Shown: piece after piece, positions 63,706 through 64,000 of the stretch
How the letters are laid out: every line of letters starts with the position of its first letter
How positions within the stretch are numbered: the first letter of the stretch is position 1
Source: Thysanoteuthis rhombus
Lineage: Eukaryota; Mollusca; Cephalopoda; Oegopsida; Thysanoteuthidae
Assembly: GCA_963457665.1 (NCBI GenBank)
Contig: OY735207.1
Span: 46,257,696 to 46,321,695, forward strand
Direction: 5' to 3'
DNA length: 64,000 bases
Program-made: the position numbers and the translations under genes
Notes under the pieces: generated by a model
Seen by the model: the letters and a program-made list of their open reading frames with translations, nothing else
The model's database searches: none
Told to the model about the DNA's origin: nothing

Positions 63706-64000
63706 CAGTTAGCACACAACTAAAAAATGGGTAATTTTTGAAACGAATAAACAAACTGTAGTGTCAAACCATGCTACTAGTTGATCATCGGGAGTACCCC
63801 TTTCTGCAAATTTTCCCTTGTCAGATGTCTTCCAACCGTTGTATGGGCCACTCTCAACTCTCAAGTGTTTGCTTCTTGATGAGCCCTCAATTCTGTATAG
63901 TTTAACAACCTCTACCATGCTCATCTTGGAGATCAAATTAACGGACTGGATCGGAGTTCCAGTCCGACTGAAGCAAATTTTTAGAACTAGAAATAAATCG
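63706..64000. other. window end, unassigned
   Basis: A 75-codon minus-strand frame (63936-63709) has no recognisable motif. It may be more of the transposon relic or chance. Confidence 0.3.

Overview
The window looks like part of an AT-rich invertebrate animal nuclear genome. Genes are split by short exons and kilobase introns, long (AT)n, (CA)n and (GATA)n tracts are abundant, and there are fragments of an RTE-like LINE, a Penelope-like retroelement and a mariner transposon. I cannot name the species. The transporter family and repeat content fit an arthropod or another protostome. No bacterial-type operon, CRISPR array, rRNA gene, intact tRNA gene or viral fossil was recognised.

The only convincing host genes are members of one family: SLC16-type monocarboxylate-transporter-like (MCT-like) major-facilitator proteins. 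Gene A (+, 12394-25230, 8 coding exons, 480 codons) and gene B (-, 51771-35984, 8 coding exons, 490 codons) converge. Their intron phases are identical (1,1,1,0,1,1,1) and six exons have identical or near-identical lengths (147, 267, 270, 126 and 128 bp, plus a variable first exon and a variable cytoplasmic-loop exon). Two further pieces of the family are present: an intact terminal exon on the minus strand just upstream of gene B (53501-53374), and an intact 270-bp exon 6 on the plus strand at 62781-63050, whose downstream exons would lie outside the window. A decayed copy of exon 5 lies in intron 4 of gene A. The locus is therefore an MCT-like cluster shaped by tandem, inverted and single-exon duplication.

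The cluster is framed by a large inverted repeat. The left arm (about 2960-8212) reappears in reverse at about 56055-62290, with 9 substitutions in the one 189-bp stretch counted by eye. The arms are far more alike than genes A and B (about 55% amino-acid identity in exon 6), so they are younger, or have been homogenised.

Layout. 1-2500: microsatellites, a hammerhead-bearing repeat and a 117-bp minisatellite. 2960-8212: left arm. 8278-12300: microsatellites and a direct duplication upstream of gene A. 12394-25230: gene A, with RTE, Penelope-like and GC-rich repeat insertions and a 200-N gap in its introns. 25231-35983: gene-poor spacer with a long RTE fragment, a tRNA-like repeat, a 43-bp minisatellite and the best hammerhead ribozyme core. 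35984-51771: gene B with repeat-filled introns. 51772-56050: upstream of gene B, with the orphan exon. 56055-62290: right arm. 62781-64000: exon 6 of a third MCT-like gene and a mariner relic.
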